Source: Microcebus murinus
Lineage: Eukaryota > Chordata > Mammalia > Primates > Cheirogaleidae
DNA: 64,000 nucleotides
Direction: 5' to 3'
NCBI RefSeq assembly: GCF_040939455.1
Contig: NC_134104.1
Coordinates: forward strand, 139,784,501 to 139,848,500
A program made the translations under genes and the position numbers. This document shows positions 14,863 to 64,000 of this stretch, piece after piece. The notes under the pieces were generated by a model that saw only the letters and a list, made by a program, of their open reading frames with translations, had not been told where the DNA came from and made no database searches. The stretch's first letter is position 1; each line of letters starts with the position of its first letter.

Positions 14863-15589
14863 TACACCCTCTCAAGCTCCACTTCTCTGTCTTCCATTCA
14901 TACCTCCATCCACTGCAAGCTGAGTTTATGCCCAGCCCCCGAACTGAAAGTGATCCACTCTCTCTAGAGGCAGCAACAACCAGGGCTGTGGCTAGCTCAT
15001 ACAATGCTTTTGTAGGAACTGGAGAAACATTCCCTTTCTTCAAGACACTTGCTTCCATCTCTCAGAAAGTGATCATTTTAAGCATGCCAATCTGCAATGT
15101 TTGCAATGTATATGGTACCCACTGGTGTTGTGCAGTGTACTACCTGTACAACTATACATGGTGGACCTACCAGCAGCCTACTTCCTCCTAGCCTGAGAGA
15201 TACACTTCAGTCCTTATGGTATCTGGCCACTCTCAAACTCTCCTGTGACCATGCTTCCTTGAAATGCTGTCTTCCTTTGGCAGGTATGACAGCACACTGA
15301 ATGTTCTTGCTGCTCCTTTCTTATCCTCTAAGGCTCCTGTTCTTTAATATTAAGTCCATTTCAGAGTCCTGTGCTGGTTTATCTTCCTTTGTTACTTGAC
15401 GCCTCTCTCTAAGTGATCTCAATCACATTCATGCAACATTTACTGAGTGCCCGCTCTGAGCCGGGCATTGTTCTAGGCACTGACCGCTTGCGATTTTCAA
15501 GTACCTGCCAATGAATTACAAACGTGTCTCAGATTCACATATCCGTCTGCCTCCCCGAAATCTGAACTTGGATACCACATGAACTCCTC
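14863..15589. other. Non-coding intergenic sequence
   Basis: No gene. The stretch near 15430-15485 (ACATTTACTGAGTGCCCGCTC) is a small MIR/L2-like remnant. Confidence 0.4.
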
Positions 15590-16525
15590 AACCTTAACTT
15601 GTCCAGAACTGAGTTCCTCATCCTCTCCAGATCTATTCCTGTTCCTGGGCTTCCTGTTTTAGCAAATGATATTCATTCACTTCCCCAAGCCTGAAAGCTA
15701 GAGTCATTCTAGACTCTTCTCTCTCACCCACTCAAGAAAGCAGTAAGTCTTATTTTTCTACTTTCTAGATACATCTCAGTTTCACCCACTTCTCCGCATC
15801 TCCATTGCCACCACACCGGTCTCCACCCCAGTCTAAGCCACTGTTATTTCCCTTATAGAATACAGCAGCAGGTGCCCTCCTGGCCTCTGCCTCCTGGCCT
15901 TCTCCCTGTGAATTCATCCAGACGACACTTCCTATGACACGAGGCTGATGATATCAAGCTCTTGCTTAAAACCCTAAAATGACCTTGGGAGTTAAGTTCT
16001 AACTCTTCAATGTGATTTACAAGGTCGATCTTGATCAGGTACCTGCTCTACCTCTTTGCCTTCATTTCTCTCCATTTTCCCTTCCCCCCTGCACTCATTC
16101 ATTCATTCATTCTTTCCTGCATCCATACTGAATTCCTCTTAGCTCTGGAACATGCCATTCTCTCTCTAGTCTCTGGACTTTTGCCTATGCTGTCCCCTCT
16201 GCCTGGAATAGCTCATTTGCTGCTCCCCACCACTTTACCTTGCTGATAGCATCTTTTCTTCAAGCTTCAACAGAGATCAGAGTCCCCTCTGAAATTCCAA
16301 ATCTGGGACAAGGGTCCCTTTCTGGGCTGCCATAGTAAGCTGGTAGCATTTATCACACTGTAGGGTAATTGCCTGTTAATTGGCCTATATCTCCCTTTAA
16401 GTGTAAGCATCCAAGAGGGTATGGACCTTCCCTCTCCTGTTTAATATTTCATTCTTGGGACCTAGTACAGCAACTGGCACATAGTAGCTGCTCAGTAAAT
16501 ATGTGTTGAGTGAATGAATAGTGGA
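15590..16525 (+). mobile_element. Long L2 copy (about 0.9 kb)
   Basis: In order it shows the L2 3' landmarks: GTCTAAGCCACTGTTATTTCC, TTGCTTAAAACCCTAAAATGACC, TTTTGCCTATGCTGTCCCCTC, AAGCTTCAACAGAGATCAGAG, CCAAGAGGGTATGGACC, and the end GGCACATAGTAGCTGCTCAG with TGAGTGAATGAATA. This is unusually continuous for so old a repeat. Confidence 0.7.
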
Positions 16526-16649
16526 TGACTGTAGGATATGGAATCCAAAAAGCCTGGTCCTGATTTTGTACTTCACCTTTGGAAAGTCTTTGTTAGTGTT
16601 GCTATACCTCAATTTCCTCACTTGTAATATGAAAATATAATATAGAGTA

Positions 16650-17155
16650 TGGTAGTTTTAAAACACAGTCCCCAAATTCTCTGACACTTCTGTCACTGAG
16701 AGGTAGGGGCTTATGTCTTCTCCCTTAGAATCGGGGCTTTGTGATTTCTTGACCAAAAGATCACAACAAAAGCGATGTCATGGCCATCTGGGGGCTCAAG
16801 TCTTAAGGAACTGGCAACTTCCATTTGGTTTCTGTTGGAATGCTTGCTGGTGGGGTGCAGGTACCACACCAGAGGGACGCAGCTCCAGAGAGGCCCGCGG
16901 GGAGAAGACTCAGGCCTCCAGCCCTCAGTTTCTGCTGAGCTCCAAGCCAGCACCCAGCACCAACTTGCCGGCCATGGGAACAAGCCATCTTGGAAGTGGA
17001 TCCTCCAGCCCCATTTGATTGTCCACGCCACGTGGAGAGAATTTTCCTCTCTGAGCCCAGCCCAAAGTACAGAATCCGGAGGTAAAGAAATAACTGTGCT
17101 TGTCTTAAGGTCTAAGTTTCGGTGGTTTGTTATGCAACAAGCAATACCCCGAACA
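16650..17155 (+). mobile_element. MaLR-like LTR, degenerate
   Basis: TATGTCTTCTCCCTTAGAATC, AAGCCATCTTGGAAGTGGATCC, and the end GGTGGTTTGTTATGCAACAAG are MaLR-type segments in order. The open frames here (up to 161 codons antisense) are fortuitous. Confidence 0.55.
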
Positions 17156-17317
17156 GACCTTGATACCCGGAAGTGAGGTGGCTGCTGCCATGACACTCAG
17201 TGCTGGCTTGGGGACTAGGCAGCAGACAGAAGCCAGAGAGGGGCCCAGGAGTGTTAGCGACAAGGTAGGAGGCTGGCAGCGAGGATTTAAGAGAAGTGAA
17301 GAAAATGTTATCTAGAG

Positions 17318-17472
17318 CAGCGGTCCCCAACTTTTTGGCACCAGGGACCAGTTTCATGGAAGACAATTTTTCCATGGATGCGGCTGGGGCAGGGGCAAGG
17401 TGGAGCTCTGTGGCCCAGTCCTTAACAGCTATGGATGGTATCGGTCCACAGCCCGGGAGCTGGGGACCACAG
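17318..17472. mobile_element. Nonautonomous hAT (Charlie-like) MITE, 155 bp
   Basis: Terminal inverted repeats CAGCGGTCCCCAAC and GCTGGGGACCACAG. Perfect 8-bp target duplication ATCTAGAG at 17310-17317 and 17473-17480, the length expected for hAT. The interior GGCACCAGGGACCAGTTTC and CGGTCCACAGCCCGGG continue the outer palindrome. No transposase is encoded. Confidence 0.9.
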
Positions 17473-17480
17473 ATCTAGAG

Positions 17481-18742
17481 AAGGGAAAGGGGACTCCAGT
17501 TATGTAAGAAAGTTTGGCAACACTGTTGCCATTGCTTCCTGTAACGTAGAAAGTAAAGTGTACTTTACGAACTCAGTGACCTTATTAAGGAGATTTCTAG
17601 GCTGAGTTTCCAAAGTGCTGCCTGACTTCTAGCTGGCTGGCTGGCTAGAAGCACCTCTTTCCACTGCCATGCATATACCTACCAGTCATGTCGTCAGAGA
17701 CACTGTCTCCTTGCATGCAATTACATACACCCTGGGGCTTCCCCAGGTCTCTGAAGAGTTGGCACTGTAATGACACTGGCTGGCTCTTTGTCTTCCAGGC
17801 TACTCGACCCTCTTGGGGAAAGCGGCAAACAGAAGGCCAACGTGGTCAGCATTGCTATCTTAGACAACCTGGAGTGGGACTGGCAGAAGAATAACCATCT
17901 CAAAATTGGAAATCATATCACTGTCTCTTATCATTTGTGGTTCATTTGGCTTTCTTTGCTCTTCTGTACTGTAGCTTCTCCTCTCCACCATGATTTTCAT
18001 TAAATATCTACACAAAAATGTTTATGATATATGCAAAATGTATAAAAAATAACCAATCCTCCCTACCATCATAATCATGAACCTGCATTTTGTGTTTCCT
18101 TGTTTTTCTCTATAGTTTAACTATGTATGTATCCCTACTGATATATTTGATTATTTAATTTTGCTTGTTTTCTGACCTGACAGAAATGGGATCATACTGC
18201 ATGCATTGTCCTGCAACTTACTTGAATCTCTCAACATTATGTTCATGAGTTTCACTGATTTGGTTTTTATCTTAATCTTTGTAACTGATCTATAAAACAA
18301 ATGACTACTCTCTATGTCCATTCTGGCACAATGTGTTCTCCATATCAGGTGGCCAAATACACCATTCAATGATACTGGGCAGGATATGTCCACAAAATAG
18401 CCAGGCAGCGCATTTTAATGCAGGCATAGTTGTAATATTCAGGAAAAAGAGCTTCCAGATGAGGTATAAGCTTTTAGGCAAAGACTGAACATGAATCATT
18501 TGGTATAAACCTTTGCAAATGTATGTATACCTACCCAAGTGCATGACTTCATTATTTACCTTGACAAATGCATTGTTATACAAATGAAAAAAGAATTGAT
18601 AAAGCTTCATTAGTCCAACTTTCCCATCATTTCTATATGTATCTTTGCATTAGTGTAAATAATTGAGAGAAACCAACAGAAGGGAATGGAGAGAATCCTG
18701 TGCCTTACCTGCTCCCTTTACATATTCCTTAAGTAAATGCAA
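17481..18742. other. Non-coding sequence, partly degenerate L1M-like
   Basis: 17990-18300 resembles antisense L1M 3' sequence (GAAATGGGATCATACTGCATG). The rest is unassigned. A short (GGCT)n run lies at about 17632. No gene seen. Confidence 0.4.
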
Positions 18743-19067
18743 TTTTTTTTTTGAGACAGCGTCTCATTTTGTTGGCTGGGCTAGCGTGCTGTGGTGTCAG
18801 CCTAGCTCACTGCAAACTCAAACTCCTGGGCTCAAGCAATCCCTCTGCCTCAGCCTCCTGGGTAGCAGAGACTACAGGCATGCATCACCATGCCCGGCTA
18901 ATATTTTCTCTATATATTTTTAGTTGTCCAGCTAATTTCTAATTTTTTTAGTAGAGATGGGGTCTCGCTCTTTTTCAGGCTGGTCTCAAACTCCTGAGCT
19001 CAAAGGATCCGCCCGCCTCAGCCTCCCAGAGTGCTAGGATTATAGGCGTGAGCCACCACTCCCGGCC
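18743..19067 (-). mobile_element. Alu (lemur lineage)
   Basis: Antisense copy with more substitutions than most. Short T tail. Confidence 0.92.
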
Positions 19068-19218
19068 ATAAATATCATAAGTAACAGATAAATGTTTCAT
19101 TCAATGTAGAAAAGAAAACAAAAATAACAGTTAATCCTCTGGGCTTGAAATCAATACAGATAGTATTTTCCTAGATACTAGAGTATTTGTTTCTTCAGCC
19201 AGTCTTCATTGATATTTC

Positions 19219-19396
19219 AGTTTTCTGGTTCTAAATCTTGGCTGCCTTTTGCAATCACCTGTTGAACTTAAAAAAATTCTGATGCCTGCATCCGACCCTG
19301 GGAGATGCTGATGTAATTGGTCTGGGGTGGTGCCTGATCATGGAGGTTTCTTTAAACTCCAGTGACTCTAATATACAGCAGAGTTAGAGAACCTTG
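19219..19396. mobile_element. MER5A-like hAT MITE
   Basis: GGTTCTAAATCTTGGCTGCC at one end and AGAGTTAGAGAACC at the other, with the inner GCAATCACCTGTTGAAC/AAAAAATTCTGATGCC pattern of MER5A. Confidence 0.7.
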
Positions 19397-19829
19397 GTTT
19401 ACATTATAATACTTTGTCCTATTCTCACAGTGTCTACTATGGTGCCTGGCAGAGACTGACGCTCATAATGAATAAATAACATTCCACTTGTCCAGAACGA
19501 AGGCAACATAGTTTCTGAACCACAAACACAAACAAACCACAAAAAGGGACAAGTCAGGCCTGGGCAAAGACAACGAGGAGACAAGTCCTGCCAGGTAAGT
19601 GGGTGTGCAAATTTCTATGTTGACTAACTAGAAAAGGTGTCATCCCCAAAGGGCAGGTATTGTCCAGCCAAGTTCCGAAGGCCTCCGTGGTTCCAAGTTC
19701 ACTAAGAAGTTCAGGGGTGCCAGGGTGTGTGTGGTTCATACAAGTGAGGCAAAGGCTGAACAGGCAGGTGTGGGCACTTCCAGCCCTGGCCCAGGTCTGG
19801 ACGACTTTAGAGCCCACCTAGGAAGCTCT
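19397..19829. other. Non-coding sequence just upstream of the promoter CpG island
   Basis: Contains an A/C-rich stretch near 19520 and nothing recognised otherwise. CpG density rises sharply after 19830. Confidence 0.4.
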
Positions 19830-20045
19830 CTCCGCTCCAAATTGCAGTGCGGCAGCTCTTCCCGCGCTGGGAAAAGGGAGCGCGCAGCGTGCGCCACCTC
19901 GAGCTGGGCCAGGCCCGCTCTGCCCGCGAAGGTCAAGTGCAGCCTGCGGCTCCGGGAGCGCGAGCTTTGCGCAGCGAATGACCCCGGCCTGCACGCGGCG
20001 CGGCCGGAGCTGCTGTCCGAGGGCGCCGGGCCACACGGGGTATGG

Positions 20046-20065
20046 ACTACACGTCCCGACATGCC
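20046..20065 (+). promoter_or_regulatory. ZNF143/THAP11-type (SBS-like) motif
   Basis: The bases ACTACA, TCCC and CATGCC are spaced as in the long SBS consensus (ACTACA-YTCCC-RCATGCC), with CG and GA in place of the usual AT/AG positions. It sits about 260-280 bp upstream of the start codon, inside the CpG island, where ZNF143 sites commonly occur. Confidence 0.5.
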
Positions 20066-20077
20066 TCGAGCAGGGGT

Positions 20078-20084
20078 GGGGCGG
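20078..20084 (+). promoter_or_regulatory. GC box (Sp/KLF-type)
   Basis: GGGGCGG directly preceded by GGGGT, about 240 bp before the start codon. Confidence 0.45.
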
Positions 20085-20119
20085 AGCCGCAGCGAGCGGG
20101 AGGCCGGCCGGGCCGGGCG

Positions 20120-20126
20120 TGCGCAG
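20120..20126 (+). promoter_or_regulatory. NRF1-like half site
   Basis: TGCGCAG matches one half of the palindromic NRF1 site. The second half is not present, so this is a weak call. Confidence 0.25.
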
Positions 20127-20206
20127 TGGCTCTTGGGAGTGGCGGAGCTGGCCGGCCCCGGCTGTCAGCTGTGGCCTGGGGCGCCCGGGCGGGGGTGGCC
20201 CCGGCC

Positions 20207-20211
20207 ATTGG
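20207..20211 (-). promoter_or_regulatory. Inverted CCAAT box (NF-Y-type)
   Basis: ATTGG within CCATTGGCGG, about 115 bp before the start codon and 14 bp before a GC box. This spacing is typical of NF-Y/Sp1 promoters. Confidence 0.5.
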
Positions 20212-20224
20212 CGGAGAGGCGCGC

Positions 20225-20233
20225 GGGGCGGGG
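20225..20233 (+). promoter_or_regulatory. GC box (Sp/KLF-type)
   Basis: GGGGCGGGG, the best Sp1-type match in the region, about 95 bp before the start codon. Confidence 0.5.
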
Positions 20234-20324
20234 CCGCCGCCAGCCGCTGCGAGCAAAACCGAGCAGGCGGAGGTAGGCGGCCGGCCCGGGAGGCACGGCT
20301 CTGGCTGCTGCGTTCGGCCCGGCC

Positions 20325-59097
<38,773 letters not shown>

Positions 59098-59149
59098 GTA
59101 AAGTCAGCCTTGTCATTTCTACTCAAGGAGAGGAGTTAATCAAGCAAGG

Positions 59150-60884
59150 CAAATGTTAGCGCTACTGAATCTCATCCTGAAGAATGGGCTCTGTGTTCTG
59201 CGCACTCACTTCAGCAAAGAATAGTGAATTGAGAGCCTTGTTTGTAACTTCCTGTTTTGCTGTGGCCTTTCCTGGGTGGTGCAGCTCCTTTCTTACTCAT
59301 GATGTGCTTTTACTTGTAAATATGGGGAAATTGTGCTGTTTTGATATTTGGAAAGTTGGCAGCATCGGTATTTGGGAAGCATTTGGAGAGTTCCTTAATT
59401 GTAGGGCTTTGCCCAGGAGCGAATGATTCTAATCATTGGTGTGTTTCTCCTGTGCATTATCCTGGAATGGGAACTTGTTCCCCCTGAATTATGCTACTCT
59501 GCTAGTTTGGCTGGTTGTTCTTGTCAAAGGAAAAAAATAATCTGCTGCTGACAGAGGTTGTTCTTAGAATAGTTTTATCTTTGCCCTCTAGAGGGAAAAG
59601 ATCTGATGAAAGAAGCAACCTCTATGGGCCAGTGGTTTGCAAAGTAAAGGGAAGAGTTTCTGCACTTGTGCTTCTGACTTGTTGGCTCCTGCGTTTTAAA
59701 GCCTGGGTCACTATCCCTCCGTCTACCCTGACAGTGGGAGCCGCAGGCAGGGAGCTGGGCTACAGCAGCCACCTGGTCCTTCCTCCCTCCAAATCAGAAC
59801 AGCTTTCACTGCCATCTACAAAAAAACGGGGTGGGGAGAATGAAGAGTTCTCTATTTGGATACCCCTTTGAATTACTCCTGGGTCATTTTTCAGGAATTT
59901 GAGCACCTGGGGAGGAAGTTAGGCAATCTGGCATTCCCCAGCCTTTGTCAGATGAGGATTGCAAAGATTGAAAGAATGCCTTCCCACTCTTTCTCATAAA
60001 TTGCACATCTTTTTTTCTAGTAAGAATTTAAAACCACTTTCTAGAATTAGTATTATGTATATATGTGTGGACACGATATGCAATGAACATTTACAAAATT
60101 AAAGCCAATTAAAGGCGTGAGCTGCCAGGCAGCACATGCATATTTCTAAGTGCCTGTGTGGGGCATGCTTCCCATTATGTGCAGGCCCTGCTAATACGTT
60201 TAAGACGCTGGCTTTGGCGGCTTTGTGTATTTTTGTTGGTTGAGATTTTTATGTGTTTTTAATAGTCCTTCATTACACTAATGACCACTCAGGCAGCAGG
60301 GGGCATCACGAATGCCTGATTGCTCAGCGCTGGTCTGAGCTGCTCCAAAGCTGTTTTTAAGTTGACTGGATGCTTTTGGTCCTTGATGGAGAAGCTGTGA
60401 GATCCTGTCCAGAACAAAGGGTGCTGGGGAAGAAGAGTGATTCTAGATTGAGGGCCCTGGAAAAGCCTCATGCTGGTCTCATGCCTGAACGTAGAATGGC
60501 TTTTCATTCTTGCTAGGAGGGCACCTGCAAGTCGAACTGTGCCTGCTACCGTGAGGGAATGTGATTCGTGGGAGATGGAGGCCAAGGAGGGTTGAGGGCC
60601 CTTTATCACCCCCTCCATGTGCCCCTTCTCCTTTGGAGCTAGATCAGTTACCATCGTTCCTGTCGGGTTACGTCATAGCTGGGATTTTTGAAACCTGAGA
60701 AACAGGCACAGGCTAACAGGCAGTTGGCCGTTACTGAATCCAATCATTATATCCACTGTATCGTGCAGCTAAGGAGACTCAGACCAGACAGAGTGAATGA
60801 CTTGAGGGTAGCAAATATTGGCATAATCGGAGTGTGAAGATGGGTTTCGAAACTCATAGTCTGGTGTCCTTTGGTTACTATGTG
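59150..60884. other. Intron 5 sequence without recognised repeats
   Basis: About 1.7 kb of unique-looking DNA. Frames of 118-121 codons lack any motif. Confidence 0.4.
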
Positions 60885-60899
60885 CAACCTGTCTTTTCT

Positions 60900-61248
60900 T
60901 TTTTTATTATTTTTTCTTTTTTCTTTTTTTTTGGAGACAGAGTCTCGCTTTGTTGCCCAGGCTACAGTGAGTGCCGTGGTGTCAGCCTAGCTCACAGCAA
61001 CCTCAAACTCCTGGGCTCAAGTGATCTTCCTGCCTCAGCCTCCTGAGTAGCTGGGACCACAGGCATGCGCCACCATGCCTGGCTAATTTTTTCTACATAT
61101 ATTAGTTAGCCAATTAATTTCTTTCTATTTATAGTAGAGATGGGGTCTCGCTCTTGCTCAGGCTGGTTTCCAACTCCTGACCTCGAGCAATCTGCCCGCC
61201 TCAGCCTCCCAGAGTGCTAGGATTCAGGCGTGAGCCACCGTGCCCGCC
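60900..61248 (-). mobile_element. Lemur-type Alu, full length
   Basis: Duplication CAACCTGTCTTTTCT (60885-60899) and CAACCTGCCTTTTCT (61249-61263). Confidence 0.96.
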
Positions 61249-61399
61249 CAACCTGCCTTTTCTGATGTGCATCCAGGCACTGTGAATAAAACAAAGCCCT
61301 CCCTCATCAGAGCCTGCCACAGCAAAGACGGATGGCCGTAGGTTTCTTCCATTACATAAACAATAGTTTAGGGTTTTTTTCTGATTATAAAAGTAGTTG

Positions 61400-61620
61400 T
61401 ATTCTCTGTGTTTCACGCAACAGAAAGGTGTAAAGAAGAAAGTGAAAATCACCAACAATCTTACATCCTAAAAATAACTGCTGTTAATGTCTGTTGTATA
61501 TCTTTCCCATCTTTTTAGCTTGTGTACATACGTGTATGTCCCCTTTTTAAAACAAAAACTAGATCTTACTATTTGAGTAGTTTAATGTGTTCTACTTTTT
61601 TCACATCAGCAGCCTTTAGT
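61400..61620 (-). mobile_element. Old L1-like fragment (weak)
   Basis: GAAAATCACCAACAATCTTAC and TAACTGCTGTTAATGTCTG resemble a common decayed L1 3' segment. Confidence 0.35.
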
Positions 61621-61859
61621 AACCTTCTCATACTAGCAAAGAAAAAGAAATGTGCATTATCTTTTGGTACTCAAAAAACATGGGCATTTGACTTACTAGG
61701 AAAAAAAGATATGAAAACAGCTCCCTACAAGGATAAAGTAAAAATAAAATTTGAAGGAATTGTGCATAATTGTTTTGTGCCAGTGCCTCTTACTACCTTC
61801 AGAATGTCCTTCACAAACTCTTAGCTATATTAATCTCTTAATCAGTAAGGAGGTCTACT

Positions 61860-62140
61860 TTTTAAAAGGTCAACTTTAAGTATAATTCATATAATTGCAT
61901 CTGTTTAAAGTATATAATACTGTGGGATTTGACAGTTGTGCACTCATGAAAACTGCCACCACAATACAGAACATTTCTGTCATCCCCCAAAACTCCACAT
62001 GTCCCTTTGCGTACCCCCAACCTCCAGCTACTGATCTGCTTTTGTATCCTACAGTTTGCATTTTCTAGAATTATTATAAGTGGAATTGTACATATGTACT
62101 CTTTTTTATGTCTGGCTTCTTTCATTGGGGCTGTGTTTTT
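61860..62140 (-). mobile_element. L1M fragment
   Basis: Antisense: TTTGACAGTTGTGCACTCATG, ACCACAATACAGAACATTTC, CTAGAATTATTATAAGTGG and TATGTCTGGCTTCTTTCATT. Confidence 0.75.
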
Positions 62141-62248
62141 GTTTTAATTTAACTTTTAAGAGGTAAATCGTAAGTATATAGCTCAATGTTATCATTTTAA
62201 TAGATGCTTTATCAGGATTGTTTCACTAATAGAGACCCAAAATAATAT

Positions 62249-62477
62249 AGGTTGAGTATCTATATCTGAAATGTTTGAGACCAGAAGTGTTTTGGATTTC
62301 AGATTTTTTCAGATTTGGAATATTTGTGATATACTTACTGATTCAATGTCCCTAATCTGAAAATCCAAAATCTGAAGTGCTCCAGTGAGCATTTCCTTTT
62401 AGTGTCATGTCAGTGCTCAAAAAAGTTGTAGATTTTGGAGCATTTCAGATTTTTGGATTAGGAATACTTAATTTGAC
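62249..62477. mobile_element. Tigger-like (TcMar) MITE
   Basis: Starts AGGTTGAGTATCTATATCTG and ends AATACTTAATTTGACA. The interior repeats CAGATTTTTTCAGATTTGG, AATCTGAAAATCCAAAATCTG and TTTTGGAGCATTTCAGATT form the palindromic array typical of this family. Confidence 0.8.
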
Positions 62478-62572
62478 ATGGCTGAACAAGGTAGAAGTAA
62501 AATATCCAGAGTATATATAACTCTATTCCACAGAGTTTTTAGGGGAGCTAGGCTCCTTCCTGCTCTCTAGGG

Positions 62573-63116
62573 TGTCTTAGTCTGTTTTATGCTGCTATAA
62601 CAGAATACCGGAGACTGAGTGATTTATTAGGAACAGAAATTTATTGACTCAGACAGTTCTGGAGGCTGGGAAGGCCAATAACAGGTGCTAGCAGTTTGGT
62701 GTCTGTTGAGAACCTGGTCTCTTCCAAGATAGTGCCTTGAATGTTGCATCCTTTGTAGGCATCCTCAAACTATGGCCCACAGGCCACATGCCACCCACCT
62801 AGGACATTTTTCCGGCCTGCCAGGTGTTTTTGCTGCTGCTGCCTGTCCTGCTTAGCAGCCGACTCATCCCGGGCCCACAGTGCGCACTCTCCAACGGTCT
62901 GAGGGACAGTGAACTGGCCCCCTGTTTAAAAAGTTTGAGGACCCCTGCTTTAGAGGAAGGAACACTGCTGTTCATGTGACAAAAGAGTCAAAGAGCCAAA
63001 AGAAAGTCCTTTTCGTAACAGCATTGACACCTCCCAGTAGGCCCCACCTCCTAACACTGCCACATTGGCAACCAAAGTTCAACATGAGTTGTGGAGGAGA
63101 CTAACCCAAACCTTAG
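62573..63116 (-). mobile_element. MLT1-type LTR containing a nested hAT MITE
   Basis: Antisense: TGTCTTAGTCTGTTTTATGC, AGTTCTGGAGGCTGGGAAGG, then after the MITE CCCCACCTCCTAACACTGCC and AACATGAGTTGTGGAGGAGAC. Confidence 0.85.
62756..62947. mobile_element. Nonautonomous hAT MITE inside the MLT1 LTR
   Basis: Inverted ends TAGGCATCCTCAAACTA and AGTTTGAGGACCCCTG. The inner TGGCCCACAGGCC is palindromic. Bordering CTTTGTAG and CTTTAGAG may be a decayed 8-bp duplication. Confidence 0.8.
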
Positions 63117-64000
63117 TATAAGGTATGGCCCTTGTCTTCATGTTCTATGATGGTGACCAGAGCACCAATGTCGCTTTTGTCTTCAACAAGGTTGAAAAAA
63201 AGAAGAAAGAAAGAATAAAGAAAAAAAAAAAAAGGACAAAAGGCATGTGGCAACTATCTTTTAAGGAAGGTTCTAGAAAGTCTCAATAGACACACTAGGT
63301 GTGACCATACTTGGCTGCAAGGGAGGTGGGAAAATGGTTTGGGGGATTTTTTTTTCCTGGATAGCCATATATTTGCATGAAAATAAGAAACTATTATTCT
63401 AGGGGAGGGGGGAAGGTAGGATGGGGATAAACCAGCAGGCTGTGCCACAGATTCATGGTGTTCCTTTGTGGGCCTGTTCTGTGGTTCTGTAATAATAATT
63501 GCTGGGCATGTAGGTTTGCTCCAGGGCTTTGGTGTGATGAACCATGCTGTGATGAGCAACCTCATGTCTCGGCTGTAGTTAAGGCCACCGCTAGACCCAG
63601 CAGCACCTTTGTGTGGGTGAGAGCAAGACGGCCACTAGCAATACGTGCTGTTTATATTTACATTCAAATTAATTAAAATTCTTAAAAATTAACAGTTCAG
63701 TTTTGAGTCACAGTAGCCACATCTCAAAGGCTCAGTGGCCACGTGTGGCTCGTGGCTGCTGTGTCAGATAGAGCAGATAGAAAACATTTACATCATTGCA
63801 GAAACTTCCTATTGGACAGTGGTGCTCTAGCTAAGGCAGCTTCATATCAGGGTGCCCGGCTTGGGGGACCAAGTGTGGGCTTGACCTCAGCCCTTGATAT
63901 CCCAGCCAACCTGTTGATACAGGGACCAGCCTGCAAACAGTATGTGGCATCTTGTCTTTGGTAAGCCCAAACTCCGTAGACAGTCTCCTCTTGGGAGGTA
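63117..64000. other. End of window, no gene recognised
   Basis: An A-rich stretch with AAAGAA runs lies at 63195-63235. The rest is unassigned intron 5 DNA. Confidence 0.4.

Larger units (their letters stand above)
59098..64000 (+). other. GPD1L: GPD1L intron 5 (partial, at least 4,903 bp)
   Basis: Starts at the GTAAAG donor of exon 5. I found no exon encoding the expected continuation (after GALK) before the window ends. Holds one Alu, L1M fragments, a Tigger-like MITE and an MLT1 LTR with a nested hAT MITE. Confidence 0.85.

Noticed and set aside
16711..17196. 161-codon minus frame and 133-codon plus frame
   Set aside because: Both fall within a degenerate MaLR-like LTR and overlap each other; no domain or splice context.
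59098..64000. Search for GPD1L exon 6
   Set aside because: No segment encodes the expected continuation after GALK behind an AG acceptor, so the remaining exons are presumed beyond the window.

Overview
The window is nuclear DNA from a primate, most likely a strepsirrhine of the Malagasy lemur type. It contains about 40 Alu SINEs. Most carry an AT-rich segment between the two monomers (ATTAATTGGCCAACTAATATA) and a 3' region reading TGAGCTAGGCTGACGCCACGGCACTCACTCTAGCC. These features belong to lemur-lineage Alus and not to human AluS/Y. Older AluJ-like copies, MIR, L2, L1M, MaLR-type LTRs and nonautonomous hAT/Tigger elements make up much of the rest.

Only one protein-coding gene can be supported: GPD1L (glycerol-3-phosphate dehydrogenase 1-like), on the + strand. 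The window holds its CpG-island promoter (about 19.83-20.73 kb), the start codon at 20325, and coding exons 1 to 5. These are 20325-20371, 38597-38774, 50515-50655, 52663-52801 and 58985-59097. All junctions are GT-AG and the phases agree. Together they encode residues 1-206: the NAD-binding Rossmann half of the enzyme, ending exactly on the predicted catalytic lysine. I saw no further exon before 64000, so the C-terminal half (human residues 207-351) should lie downstream. Introns 1 to 4 measure 18,225, 11,740, 2,007 and 6,183 bp; intron 5 is at least 4.9 kb.

Layout: 1-19.8 kb is intergenic DNA upstream of GPD1L. It holds a retroviral-type LTR (272-689), many Alus, a nested MaLR LTR/L1/Alu cluster (13.4-14.9 kb), a long L2 copy (15.6-16.5 kb), and a 155-bp hAT MITE with perfect 8-bp duplications (17318-17472). 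The promoter and exon 1 follow. Introns 1-5 fill the remainder and contain further Alus, L1M fragments, MIRs, an ERVL-like LTR with a sense polyadenylation signal (55.6-56.2 kb), and a minisatellite.

I found no other gene, tRNA, rRNA, CRISPR array or unknown multi-gene system. Every longer open frame outside GPD1L falls in a repeat or in CpG-rich promoter DNA. The points most worth a second look are the nested transposon histories, a tiny poly(A) retroposon inside an Alu (43596-43636), a ZNF143-like promoter motif, and the hAT MITEs.
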